NCBI RefSeq assembly: GCF_004000435.1
Contig: NZ_RBVZ01000001.1
Location: 1,095,328 to 1,159,327, forward strand
Direction of reading: 5' to 3'
Source of the DNA: Alexandriicola marinus
GTDB taxonomy: Bacteria > Pseudomonadota > Alphaproteobacteria > Rhodobacterales > Rhodobacteraceae
DNA length: 64,000 nt
The position numbers were made by a program, and so were the translations under genes. The notes below the pieces were generated by a model that saw only the letters and a program-made list of their open reading frames with translations, had not been told where the DNA came from and ran no database searches. Below are positions 30,844 through 39,260 of this stretch, one piece after another (the stretch's first letter is position 1; each line of letters begins with the position of its first letter).

Positions 30844-31414
30844 CCGCAGGCTCCTTCCAGGCATCGGGTCGGATCGTGGCGGCCACCTTCTCGACAAGCG
30901 CCAGATTGCGCTCGAGCGTCGTGCCCGAGAACCGGTCGCGCAGGGCGACCGAGAGCGAAGCGATCTCGAAAAGCCCCGTGACCGAGAGGAACGCCGCCAG
31001 AAGAGCGGTATTCGGGATCGGTCGGCCGATGACCTCCTCGGCTAGCTCGGTGGCCGGGATCGTCAGCGCCCGACAGCCGAATTCCGCTGCGACCTCGTCA
31101 CCAGGGCGGGTCGTGTTGACGACCATGCCCCCGCCGGGCCGAAGCCCCGCCACGATGGACGGGTCCTGCAAGAGCGTTCCGTCCTGCACGATCAGGAAAT
31201 GCGGTGTGCGCACTTGCGCGCGCAGACGGATCGGCGCCTCGTCGGTCCGGACAAAGGCCGTGACAGGCGCGCCGCGTCGTTCGGCCCCGAAGGCCGGAAA
31301 GGCCTGACACATCTGGCCTGCATGAAAAGCGGTCGCCGCGAGGAGATAGGCTGCCGCCACGCTGCCCTGCCCGCCTCTGCCGTGAATGCGATATTCGATC
31401 ATAACCCCGACCAT
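30836..31414 (-). CDS. 2-oxoacid:acceptor oxidoreductase, gamma subunit (PorG-like)
   Basis: A 192-residue gamma chain with the signature YRIHGRGGQGSVAAAYLLA, then FPAFGAERRGAPVTAFVR. It is the first gene of the complex, 78 bp after the GH31 stop, and might be read from the sugar operon upstream. A second ATG at 31402 is possible; the first has GAAGG before it. Such enzymes are usually oxygen-sensitive, so presence next to katG-bearing aerobic genes is notable. Confidence 0.92.
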   Translation of the reverse strand: MVGVMIEYRIHGRGGQGSVAAAYLLAATAFHAGQMCQAFPAFGAERRGAPVTAFVRTDEAPIRLRAQVRTPHFLIVQDGTLLQDPSIVAGLRPGGGMVVNTTRPGDEVAAEFGCRALTIPATELAEEVIGRPIPNTALLAAFLSVTGLFEIASLSVALRDRFSGTTLERNLALVEKVAATIRPDAWKEPADA

Positions 31415-31492
31415 GCCGGGCCTTCGGGAATGCCGACATGATGCAGATCAAATTCAACCGGCCGACCGCGCAGGGGGCCGAAAGCGCACCGC

Positions 31493-33565
31493 TCAGATGG
31501 TGAAGACCGGCGCCAGCCCTTGCCATGCCTCGGCCCGGCACAGGACCGGGGGGCGGCCCGGCGTTGCCGCGAGGCTCACCGTCGCGCCACCGGGATGGCG
31601 TGCGCCGGACCAGACGTCGATCCACTGCTCTCCGTCGGGCAGTCTGACCTCACGCGACCGGGCACCGGGCTCGAGCACCGGGGCCACCAGCAGATCGTCA
31701 CCCAGCATATAGGCCCCCTGACCGGTCAAACCCATCTGACCGGGATAGGCAAACGCGAGCGGCCGCATCGGCGGCACGCCCGAAGCCGAATAGGCCGCAA
31801 AGGTTGCGTCCAGATAGGGCCGGAGGCGTTCCCTCAATTCAAGCAGTCCGGTGAACAGGTCAAGAAGTTCCGGCGTATAGGACCAGACCTCGTTGTCGCC
31901 GCCGGTATCGGTGAAGACGCGGAACAGCTCGCGCCCGTAATCGACCTCGCCGTCCGGGGCGGCGAAGGGCACGCCATTGGGCACCCGCACCCCATGCAAC
32001 CGGCAGATCGGCGACATGACGCCGAATTCGAACCACCGCACCAGCAATTCGTGGAACTCGGGGTTCTCGCGGTGGCCCTCGTAGAAACCGCCGATATCGG
32101 TCGTCCACCAGCCGATCCCCGATATCGCCGCATGAAGGCCGGCCGCGATCTGGGCGCGGTAATCCTCCCATGTGGACCAGACATCGCCCGACCAAAGGAT
32201 CGTCGGAAACCTCTGCCCGCCGGCCCAGGTGGACCGGCACAGAAGGACCGGATCCTCGGCGCCCGCCGCCCGCAGGCCTTCGGCATAGCGGCTGGCATGA
32301 AGAAACGGAAAGGCCGAGAGCATTTCGGCCCCGTTGCCCAGATGCGTGCGCACGTGGTCGGAATGGGCTGGGCGCATCTCGGGCTCGCAGGCATCAAGCC
32401 AGAAATTGGTGAACCCCTTGTCGACATATCCCTTTTGCACCCGGTCCCAGTGGAAATCGCGGGCCTCGGGATTGAAGGGGTCGTAATAGGTCAGGAAGTG
32501 AATGCCATAGGGATCCTTGTCGGGGAACTGGATGACAACCGGCACGCCGCGTTCGGTGCGCAGCAGATAGCCCTTCTCGCGCATCTCGTCATAGGTTTCG
32601 GCATTGGCCGCGACGGTGGGCCAGATCGATACGATGGTCTTGATCCCCATCTCGTCCAGTTCCCGGACCAGCCCCTCGGGATCGGGCCAGTCGGCGGGAT
32701 CGAACTGCCATTCGCCCTGCCGGGTCCATGCGAAGAAATCGATGACGATGCAGGACAGGGGCAGGTTCCGGCGCCGGTATTCCCGTGCGACCTCGAGGAT
32801 CTCGGCTTGCGAGCGATAGCGCAGCTTGCATTGCCAGAACCCCGTCGCCCAGTCTGGCAACTGCGGCGGCTGGCCGGTGGCGCCTACATAGCGGGACAGG
32901 ATCTCGGTCGGGCTGTCACCGGCGGTGATCCAGTAATCCAGCCCCGGCGTCGCATCCGCGAGCCAGCGTGTGACATTGGTGGCGAAATCGGCGCGCCCCG
33001 TTGCGGGGTTGTTCCACAAGAACCCGTAGCCCCGCGACGACAGAACGAAGGGCACCACCACATGGGTGTTCTGCTGAACAAGCGTCGTCGATGTTCCCTT
33101 GAGATCCTCGAGCCCGTGCTGCGGCTGGCCCAGCCCCATCAGGCTTTCGTCCGGATAGGCCCGGAACCGGGCCTCGAGCTGGAACGACCCGCCAGCGATC
33201 GCCTTGAAATTGCGCGGTGACGGACCCGCGAAATGGCTGCGCGTTTCGGCCAGCAATTCCTCGCCCGTGTCGCTGCGGACGAACCTGATCTCGGGCTCTT
33301 TCGGAACCTCGGCGCCCAACCGCCGCACGAGCCTGACCTCGGCCCGGATCCGGCCCGTGGTGAGGCTGGCCCTGGGTCCGTCGATCTCGATCTCCGACGG
33401 CGTATCTTCGGCTGGCAGAAGGGCCGAGACATGCGGTTCGACCACCGCACCGCCGGGGCGGGCGCGAACGCGCAGCGCATCGCGGCCCCAGGGTTCGATC
33501 CGGATCGTCTCTGCGTTGAAGCGGATGATAAGGGCCGATCCGTCGCGGCTGTAGGTCTCGGGCAT
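31493..33565 (-). CDS. Glycoside hydrolase family 31 (alpha-glucosidase/xylosidase)
   Basis: A 690-residue GH31 enzyme, close to the family length. The catalytic nucleophile is Asp391 in FWLDACEPE and the acid/base is Asp461 in LWSGDVWSTWE. The GH31 barrel also has VIDFFAWTRQGEWQFDP near 275 and a beta-sandwich N-terminal domain up to about 230. There is no signal peptide, so it acts in the cytoplasm on imported sugar. GH31 enzymes release terminal alpha-glucose, alpha-xylose or related units. It is the last gene of the sugar-importer operon, 6 bp after the P450 gene. Confidence 0.93.
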   Translation of the reverse strand: MPETYSRDGSALIIRFNAETIRIEPWGRDALRVRARPGGAVVEPHVSALLPAEDTPSEIEIDGPRASLTTGRIRAEVRLVRRLGAEVPKEPEIRFVRSDTGEELLAETRSHFAGPSPRNFKAIAGGSFQLEARFRAYPDESLMGLGQPQHGLEDLKGTSTTLVQQNTHVVVPFVLSSRGYGFLWNNPATGRADFATNVTRWLADATPGLDYWITAGDSPTEILSRYVGATGQPPQLPDWATGFWQCKLRYRSQAEILEVAREYRRRNLPLSCIVIDFFAWTRQGEWQFDPADWPDPEGLVRELDEMGIKTIVSIWPTVAANAETYDEMREKGYLLRTERGVPVVIQFPDKDPYGIHFLTYYDPFNPEARDFHWDRVQKGYVDKGFTNFWLDACEPEMRPAHSDHVRTHLGNGAEMLSAFPFLHASRYAEGLRAAGAEDPVLLCRSTWAGGQRFPTILWSGDVWSTWEDYRAQIAAGLHAAISGIGWWTTDIGGFYEGHRENPEFHELLVRWFEFGVMSPICRLHGVRVPNGVPFAAPDGEVDYGRELFRVFTDTGGDNEVWSYTPELLDLFTGLLELRERLRPYLDATFAAYSASGVPPMRPLAFAYPGQMGLTGQGAYMLGDDLLVAPVLEPGARSREVRLPDGEQWIDVWSGARHPGGATVSLAATPGRPPVLCRAEAWQGLAPVFTI

Positions 33566-33571
33566 CTGGGG

Positions 33572-34717
33572 TCACTTTCGGTGAAAGGAAAGGCGCAGAC
33601 GGACAAATCCGCCCGGCACGACAGGTCCGCCGATCGACTTTTCGCCCCGGACCACGTCGACTACGGTAATCCGGTCGAAGCGCTCGATCAGCTGGTGGAT
33701 CAACGATCGCAGGACTTCCCGCGCATGGGTGGCGCCAAGGCAGGCATGCGGACCCGAGCCGAAGGCGACATGCGGGTTCGGTTGCCTGTCGATCCGCAGG
33801 CGGTGCGCCTCGTCGAACCGTTCAGGATCAAGATTGGCGGCCGCCCAGCACAGGGCAACCCGGTCGCCGCGTTCGCACCCGGCGCCGCCGACCGGCATAT
33901 CGCCGGTGCAAATCCGGCCGATATGCGTAAGCGGCGAGGTATGGCGAATGACCTCTTCGACCGCGAGGGCAATGGATCGCGGATCGGCGCGCACGGCATC
34001 GAGGTCCCCGGGCTGCGCCGCGAAATGCGCCAGCGTGGCCGCGATACAAGTGATCAACGTATCGCGGCCGCCCGCAAAGGTGACATGCGCAAAGCCGATG
34101 ATCTCGTCCCGCGACAATGGCCGTCCATTCAGGCGCGCCCCCGCCAGATGGCCGAAGAAATCCGCCCCGCCTTCGGACAGGGCCCGGTCGGTATGGCGCT
34201 CGATCATCCGCAGGAGACGGTCTGCCGCCGCCTTGTCGTTGCCGGCCTCGGTCTTGAAGGCATGAAGCCCCCAACCGATCCAGCCTTCGGCTTCCTCTGC
34301 CGGCAGGCCCAGCAGAACCGCCAAAGCGCGCGACTGGATGGGAAGCGCGACATCGCGCAGGGCATCCGTCTCGGCCCCGTCGTGCAAATCCCCCAATACC
34401 CGCGCCACGACGGCATTGATCCCTTCGCGCATGTCCGGATCCGTCCGGGGGCGGCGGAAATAGTCCTGCACCAGCGCCTTGTAGCCGTCATGCAGCGGCG
34501 GGTCGGTTTCGATCGGCAATTGCCGCAGGCTGCGCACGTCGTCTTCGGCCGGGATCTGGATCCGCCCCGGCACAGCGCTCGACAGATCCTCCCATTGGCC
34601 GGCGGCGCGCCGTATCTCGGCGTAATTCACGAGAACGGGAATGATTTCGCCCCCGAAATCGCCGGCATATGCGCCCGAGGCCCGCGCCCGGGCAAAGGGA
34701 TCGGACGGTTCTGTCAT
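33572..34717 (-). CDS. Cytochrome P450
   Basis: A 381-residue bacterial class I P450. The haem-binding loop is FGSGPHACLG (319-328) with Cys326 as thiolate ligand, helix K has EEVIR (254-258), and helix I carries AGGRDT (215-220), where the usual acid is replaced by Arg before Asp-Thr. It is soluble and needs a ferredoxin and reductase, neither of which is encoded next to it. Its stop and start overlap the flanking genes of a sugar-uptake and glycosidase operon, an odd setting for a P450. In marine Bacteroidetes P450s remove O-methyl groups from galactose; a similar O-demethylation is a plausible but unproven role here. Confidence 0.92.
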   Translation of the reverse strand: MTEPSDPFARARASGAYAGDFGGEIIPVLVNYAEIRRAAGQWEDLSSAVPGRIQIPAEDDVRSLRQLPIETDPPLHDGYKALVQDYFRRPRTDPDMREGINAVVARVLGDLHDGAETDALRDVALPIQSRALAVLLGLPAEEAEGWIGWGLHAFKTEAGNDKAAADRLLRMIERHTDRALSEGGADFFGHLAGARLNGRPLSRDEIIGFAHVTFAGGRDTLITCIAATLAHFAAQPGDLDAVRADPRSIALAVEEVIRHTSPLTHIGRICTGDMPVGGAGCERGDRVALCWAAANLDPERFDEAHRLRIDRQPNPHVAFGSGPHACLGATHAREVLRSLIHQLIERFDRITVVDVVRGEKSIGGPVVPGGFVRLRLSFHRK

Positions 34718-35415
34718 CGCTTTCTCAGGAAGCCGCCGTCAACGACCAGCTCGGTCCCCGTGATGAACCGCGCGCTGTCGGACAGAAGAAAAATCATCGC
34801 CTGCGCGATTTCGGCCGGTTGCGCGATGCGGCCGAGGATATGGGCCTCTGCGGCGCGGGCGCGCACTGCCGCGCCATCGGGCAACGCAGCCAGCCCGCGA
34901 TCGGTGAACGCCGTGTCAACCCATCCGGGGCTGACCGCGTTGACCCGGATGCCCCGGGGCGCGAATTCGCCGCTGGTCGCGCGCATCAGGCCCAGAACCG
35001 CCCCTTTCGAGGTGTGATAGGCCGTGTATCCGTCACAGCCGATATGAGCCGCGACCGATGCCGTCAGAACGATGCCCCCGCCATCCGACACTTGCGCATG
35101 TTTCATGGCCAGCATCATGCCGCGGACGTTGACAGCCATGACGCGGCGCCAGTCCTCCCATGCCAGGTCTTCGAGACGGCCGTGGGCGTTGGTGCCCGCC
35201 ACGCAGATCAGGCCCGAAACCTCTCTGATATCGGCCATGGCGGCGGAGATCTCGGCCTCGTCCGAGACGTCGACGATCAGGCTCCGGCAGTCGGGGTTTT
35301 CCACCTGATCGAGAGAGACGGGCGTGCCGCCGGCCGCGCGGATTGCCTTGACGCAGGCCGCACCGATCCCGCCCGCGCCACCCGTCACAACGATCTGTCC
35401 GGCAAGGGGTCTCAT
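34714..35415 (-). CDS. Short-chain dehydrogenase/reductase
   Basis: A 233-residue SDR with the NAD(P) site TGGAGGIG (11-18), NVRG motif and the active-site YHTSK (Tyr and Lys separated by three residues) preceded by a catalytic Ser in LTASVAAH. It is part of the sugar operon, with a 4-bp overlap to the P450 gene. It probably oxidises a sugar or sugar alcohol hydroxyl; substrate is unknown. Confidence 0.9.
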   Translation of the reverse strand: MRPLAGQIVVTGGAGGIGAACVKAIRAAGGTPVSLDQVENPDCRSLIVDVSDEAEISAAMADIREVSGLICVAGTNAHGRLEDLAWEDWRRVMAVNVRGMMLAMKHAQVSDGGGIVLTASVAAHIGCDGYTAYHTSKGAVLGLMRATSGEFAPRGIRVNAVSPGWVDTAFTDRGLAALPDGAAVRARAAEAHILGRIAQPAEIAQAMIFLLSDSARFITGTELVVDGGFLRKR

Positions 35416-35416
35416 C

Positions 35417-36130
35417 TCAGTGTTTCCTCATCAGGCCGCCGTCCACGAAGAGCGTCTGCCCCGTCACGAAGGACGCCTCGGGCGAGGCCAACCACAGCGC
35501 CGCATCGGCGACCTCCTCCGGTTCGGCCATCCGTCCCAGAAGATGCGCCTCGCGGGCAGCGTCAAAGATGTCTTGCGGGTTTTCCGCCTCTGACAGCGCC
35601 GCGTCGGTAAAGCCCGCGTTGACCCAGCCCGGCGCCACCGCATTGACCCGAATGCCGCGATCGCCCACCTCTTGGCTCAGCGCGAAGGTAAAGCTTTCGA
35701 CGGCGGCCTTCGTCGTGACATAGGCCGGGTAATCGGGCGTCGCGACATGGCCCGAAATCGAGGCCATGTTCACGATCGCCGCCCCCTCGCCCATGTGCGA
35801 CACAGCGTTCTTTGCCGTCAGGAACATGTGGCCCACGTTGACGTCCATCATCCTGTCCCAGTCGGCGACAGCCATCTCGCGCACGGGCGCGCGATGATTG
35901 ATGCCCGCCACGTTGATCAGGGCGTCGATCCTGTCCCATCGGCGCGCGATACGCTCAAAGGCTTCGGCCACGGCCTCTGGGTCGGTCAGATCGAGCGCGA
36001 TGGACTCGGCGCCCGGCTGTTCGGCCTTCGACAGGTCGAGCAGGGCCAGTTCGTATCCGGCGGCGGCGAATGTCCGCGCGACCGCTCCGCCGATGCCGCC
36101 TGCGGCCCCCGTGATGACGGCACGCGGCAT
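35417..36130 (-). CDS. Short-chain dehydrogenase/reductase
   Basis: A 237-residue SDR with TGAAGGIG near the start, NVGH, Ser in MASISGH and catalytic YPAYVTTK. It is related to the SDR that follows it one base downstream (similar ending VDGGLMRKH versus VDGGFLRKR), so the pair looks like an old duplication or two steps of one pathway. Gene order with the importer suggests sugar oxidation. Confidence 0.9.
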   Translation of the reverse strand: MPRAVITGAAGGIGGAVARTFAAAGYELALLDLSKAEQPGAESIALDLTDPEAVAEAFERIARRWDRIDALINVAGINHRAPVREMAVADWDRMMDVNVGHMFLTAKNAVSHMGEGAAIVNMASISGHVATPDYPAYVTTKAAVESFTFALSQEVGDRGIRVNAVAPGWVNAGFTDAALSEAENPQDIFDAAREAHLLGRMAEPEEVADAALWLASPEASFVTGQTLFVDGGLMRKH

Positions 36131-36131
36131 T

Positions 36132-37187
36132 CTACCTCACCCGCGCGCCCGAGAAGCGGTGCGCAATCATCGTCAGGATGATGACGAGACCAAAGAGGAA
36201 ATCGGTCCAGTACCCGGCAAAGCCCGCACCCACCGCGCCCGAGGGGATCAGCGTCACGGTGAGCGCGCCGAAGAAGGCGCCAAAGATCGTGCCGACCCCG
36301 CCCCATGTGGGGGTGCCACCCACGAACAGGGCCGCAAGCGCGATAAGGAGATAGGCCTTCCCGCTGGTCGGGAACCAGACCATGTTCGCCATCTGGACCA
36401 GCACCGCACCGGTGATCGCCGCCGCGATCCCGGAGAAGACGAAGACACCCACGCGGATACGTTCGACATTGATCCCCATCTGGCGCGCGCTGTCGGAATT
36501 GTCGCCCACCAGCTGCACCCGCACGCCAAAGCGGTGATATTTGAACAGGACCCAGCAGAACAACGTCCAGATCAGGCACCAGACAAAGTGCATCGGCACC
36601 TGAAGACCTGTCTCGAACAGCTCCCATTTGCCGACGAACAGCTGGTAGCCGAAGGTATCGACGGCCTCGGGTGCGGTGATCGTGCGGCCCTGCGCCAGAA
36701 GATTCACAAGCCCGAGGATGAAGAAATTAAGACCCAGCGTCGCCACCAGCGACGAGATCTTTCCATAGACCACGATCAACCCGATCCCGAGCCCGATCAG
36801 CGCCCCGAACCCGAGCGTGACGAAGAACGAACCCACGACCGGCGCGCCGCTCATGACCATGTACATGAATATCCCGCCCGAGGCGCCCACGACCGAGGGA
36901 AAGGCGAGGTCCAGCTCCCCCGAGACGATCACGAAAACAAGCGCCGTCGTCAGGAACACGGTCGCCGGGACAGAGAACAGGAACGCGCCATAGAAGATCG
37001 GGTTCAGGAACAGGACAGGGTTGTTCACCGCGAAGACGCCCCAGACGAGCATCAGCGTGATGAAGGCGTTCAGTGCGCGGCCGTTGCGGCGATAGAACCG
37101 GAACCATGCCGATTGCTCCTGCCGTTTGTCGACCGCGCTTGCGTTGGCCTCGGACGGCTTGGTGGCGGCGGGTGTTGCGTCGCTCAT
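36132..37187 (-). CDS. Sugar ABC transporter permease (RbsC-like)
   Basis: A 351-residue inner membrane protein with about ten hydrophobic segments and the pattern of the ribose-type permease family, including GGIFMYMVMSGAPVVG and LALGLN-like SLVATLGLNFFILG. The N-terminal 35 residues are polar. It is separated from the ATPase by 10 bp and from the SDR by 1 bp. Confidence 0.92.
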   Translation of the reverse strand: MSDATPAATKPSEANASAVDKRQEQSAWFRFYRRNGRALNAFITLMLVWGVFAVNNPVLFLNPIFYGAFLFSVPATVFLTTALVFVIVSGELDLAFPSVVGASGGIFMYMVMSGAPVVGSFFVTLGFGALIGLGIGLIVVYGKISSLVATLGLNFFILGLVNLLAQGRTITAPEAVDTFGYQLFVGKWELFETGLQVPMHFVWCLIWTLFCWVLFKYHRFGVRVQLVGDNSDSARQMGINVERIRVGVFVFSGIAAAITGAVLVQMANMVWFPTSGKAYLLIALAALFVGGTPTWGGVGTIFGAFFGALTVTLIPSGAVGAGFAGYWTDFLFGLVIILTMIAHRFSGARVR

Positions 37188-37197
37188 ATCGCTCTCC

Positions 37198-37995
37198 TCA
37201 GGCGGCCGGTTCGGTCAGGGAACCGACATCGGCTTGGCCGGTCTCGGCCAGTTGATGCATCAATTCGATCAGGTGGTCGGCGCCGCCGAACTGCGACTTC
37301 TCACCCTCGAAGGCCTCGCGCCCACGGTCAATTACGAAGAACCGGTCTGCGATTTCCCAGACGTGGTAGATGTTGTGCCCGATGAAAACGACTGTCCGGC
37401 CCGATGCCCGGACGGCTTCGACGAAGCGGAACACCTTCTGTGTCTCGGTCAGGGACAGCGCGGTGGTCGGCTCGTCAAGAACGATCACATCGGCCTTGTT
37501 GTAAAGCGCGCGCGCGATGGCGACGCCCTGCCGTTCGCCGCCCGACAGGTGGCCTACGGTCGATTCCGGGTTGAAGACCTTTGAGGTAAACCCGATCTCG
37601 CGCATCAGACGGTTGGCCTCGTCGACCTGTTTCTGAACCTGTGTAAGGCCCAGCCAGTTGGTCATCTCGCGGCCCATGAAGATATTGGTGACGATCGAAT
37701 GCTGTGGCGCCAGAGCCCGGTCCTGAAAGACGGTCTCGATGCCCGCGTCGCGGGCGGCAAGCGGTGTCCAGGGTTTGCGGGGTTTGCCCTTGACGATGAT
37801 CTCGCCCTCGTCGGGGTCGTGCACACCCGCGAGCGTCTTGACGAGCGTGGATTTTCCCGCGCCATTATCGCCCAGAAGGCCCAGCACCTCGCCCCTGCGG
37901 ACGGTCATTGACACGCCGGACAGGGCCTCGACGTTGCCGAACCGCTTCACGATGTTGCGCATTTCGATGATCGGTTCGCCTGAGGCCGCCATCAT
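37198..37995 (-). CDS. Sugar ABC transporter ATPase, single domain
   Basis: A 265-residue ATP-binding protein with Walker A GDNGAGKS (42-49), signature HLSGGERQGVAIARAL and Walker B DVIVLDEPTTALS. RbsA-type ATPases usually have two such domains in about 500 residues, so this is a half-size version that would act as a dimer. AAAGGAG lies before the ATG pair at its start. A hairpin separates it from the binding protein gene. Confidence 0.92.
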   Translation of the reverse strand: MMAASGEPIIEMRNIVKRFGNVEALSGVSMTVRRGEVLGLLGDNGAGKSTLVKTLAGVHDPDEGEIIVKGKPRKPWTPLAARDAGIETVFQDRALAPQHSIVTNIFMGREMTNWLGLTQVQKQVDEANRLMREIGFTSKVFNPESTVGHLSGGERQGVAIARALYNKADVIVLDEPTTALSLTETQKVFRFVEAVRASGRTVVFIGHNIYHVWEIADRFFVIDRGREAFEGEKSQFGGADHLIELMHQLAETGQADVGSLTEPAA

Positions 37996-38021
37996 CGTCT
38001 CCTTTGTCGGTTGAACGCGAA

Positions 38022-38053
38022 CGCGGCGGGCCCTCGATTACAGGCCCGCCGCG
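38022..38053 (-). terminator. Hairpin between binding-protein and ATPase genes
   Basis: CGCGGCGGGCC at 38022-38032 and GGCCCGCCGCG at 38043-38053 make a perfect 11-bp stem with a 10-base loop, 16 bp past the binding protein stop. No T run follows. Such hairpins inside importer operons commonly stabilise or partly terminate the mRNA so that more binding protein is made. Confidence 0.65.
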
Positions 38054-38068
38054 CCCGGGGAGGATTGC

Positions 38069-39058
38069 CTAGCGGATGCCCGCCTCGGCAAGCGCGACGA
38101 CGTCCTCGAAATTGTCAACGGTGACAAAGCCGGCGCCCGTATCGACGTTGAGCGGCCCGAGCTTGTAGACAAGCTGCTGGCACAGCGACAGGACCGGCAG
38201 ATAGCCCTGCTGATACGGCTGCTGATCCGAGGTCACGAGGACATGCCCGGCCTCGAAAGCCGCCATGACGCCCTGACCAAGGTCGAAGCCGACACCAAGA
38301 ACCTCTCCGGGTTCCTTGCCGACCGTTTCCATGAAGACGGGCGCAGCCGACAGCCACGGGCCGCCCGGATAGCCGATCAGCTTGGTTTCGGGATTGGACA
38401 GAAGCGTCGAGGTCAGAACCGGAAGCTGAAGCATCTGGTCTGCCGAGGCGCCTTCGGCCTCCTGCAGCTTGATCACCTCGAGACCCGCTTCCTCCAGCAC
38501 GTCGACAAGGCCCAGTTCGCGCTGTGCGCGGTTCTCGGATTCCCAGCGGCTCATGACGATCGCCTTGTCGCCTTCGCCCAGCTGGTCGCCGGCAAGGCGC
38601 AGGGTTTCCTCGCCCAGTGCGCGGCCCTGATTGTAGAGCGTGGCCCCCACGTAGCCCGACCCGAACCGGGCCCGGATCTGGGGCACATCCACGTTCATGT
38701 ACATGACCGGGATGCCCGCGGCATCGGCTTCGGCGGCCAGTGGCATCAGCGCGTCATCGCCGGGATGACCCATCATGGCAATGCCATCGGGGCGCTGGCT
38801 GATCGCCTCGCGGAACTGGGTGACCATCTTGTCGAAATCCCATTCCGAATAGACGATCTCGACATTCGCGCCGGTATCCGCGGCGGCCTGAAGCGCACCG
38901 CGATCAATGATCGAGTTGAACGCCCCGCCGGCGGGACCGCCCGAAAAGACGCGAATCGTCTGATCCGAACACCAACCCTCTTCCTGCGCGGCGGCTGCGC
39001 CGGCCGTCAGCGCGATCGCCGAGGCGGCGCCAAGCATGATTTTCGCGATATTTCGCAT
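38069..39058 (-). CDS. Sugar ABC transporter periplasmic binding protein
   Basis: From the ATG at 39058 (GGGAGG before it) the protein is 329 residues with a Sec signal peptide MRNIAKIMLGAASAIALTAG cleaved after AAA. The mature part is a type I periplasmic-binding fold like ribose/galactose binders, with ISQRPDGIAMMGHPGDDALMP. Two Cys appear in EEGWCSDQT and LSLCQQL. First gene of the sugar operon; its promoter holds a palindromic operator at 39100-39119. Confidence 0.92.
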   Translation of the reverse strand: MRNIAKIMLGAASAIALTAGAAAAQEEGWCSDQTIRVFSGGPAGGAFNSIIDRGALQAAADTGANVEIVYSEWDFDKMVTQFREAISQRPDGIAMMGHPGDDALMPLAAEADAAGIPVMYMNVDVPQIRARFGSGYVGATLYNQGRALGEETLRLAGDQLGEGDKAIVMSRWESENRAQRELGLVDVLEEAGLEVIKLQEAEGASADQMLQLPVLTSTLLSNPETKLIGYPGGPWLSAAPVFMETVGKEPGEVLGVGFDLGQGVMAAFEAGHVLVTSDQQPYQQGYLPVLSLCQQLVYKLGPLNVDTGAGFVTVDNFEDVVALAEAGIR

Positions 39059-39099
39059 GTTTACCTCCCTGTGGAACGGCACGGAAACCCGCGCCTTCG

Positions 39100-39119
39100 A
39101 GCCAAAAACGTTTTTGGCT
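39100..39119. promoter_or_regulatory. LacI-type operator, importer side
   Basis: AGCCAAAAACGTTTTTGGCT is a perfect 20-bp palindrome with the central CG typical of LacI/GalR operators. It lies 42 bp before the binding-protein ATG. Its core CCAAAAACGTTTTTG recurs at 39219-39233 beside the glucosidase gene. Confidence 0.85.
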
Positions 39120-39213
39120 TATCCCGATCATTTTTCCGGAAACCCCGAGGCGTCAAGCGCTTTCTTCCCCCAAAGCGGCCTTTTTGTCTGAATGCACCGT
39201 CGAGACTTGACCA

Positions 39214-39239
39214 GAAATCCAAAAACGTTTTTGTATTTC
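39214..39239. promoter_or_regulatory. LacI-type operator, glucosidase side
   Basis: The core CAAAAACGTTTTTG at 39220-39233 is a perfect palindrome, extended by GAAAT on the left and ATTTC on the right with one unpaired position each side. It lies 22-47 bp before the glucosidase ATG at 39261. Its centre is 117 bp from the centre of the other operator, about eleven helical turns, so a bound LacI-type protein could loop the two. Confidence 0.85.
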
Positions 39240-39260
39240 CTGATCAGAAGGGACAATCGC

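Noticed and set aside
31520-33220. A 566-codon plus-strand frame over the GH31 gene
   Set aside because: No domain or start signal; the GH31 gene on the minus strand has both catalytic aspartates.
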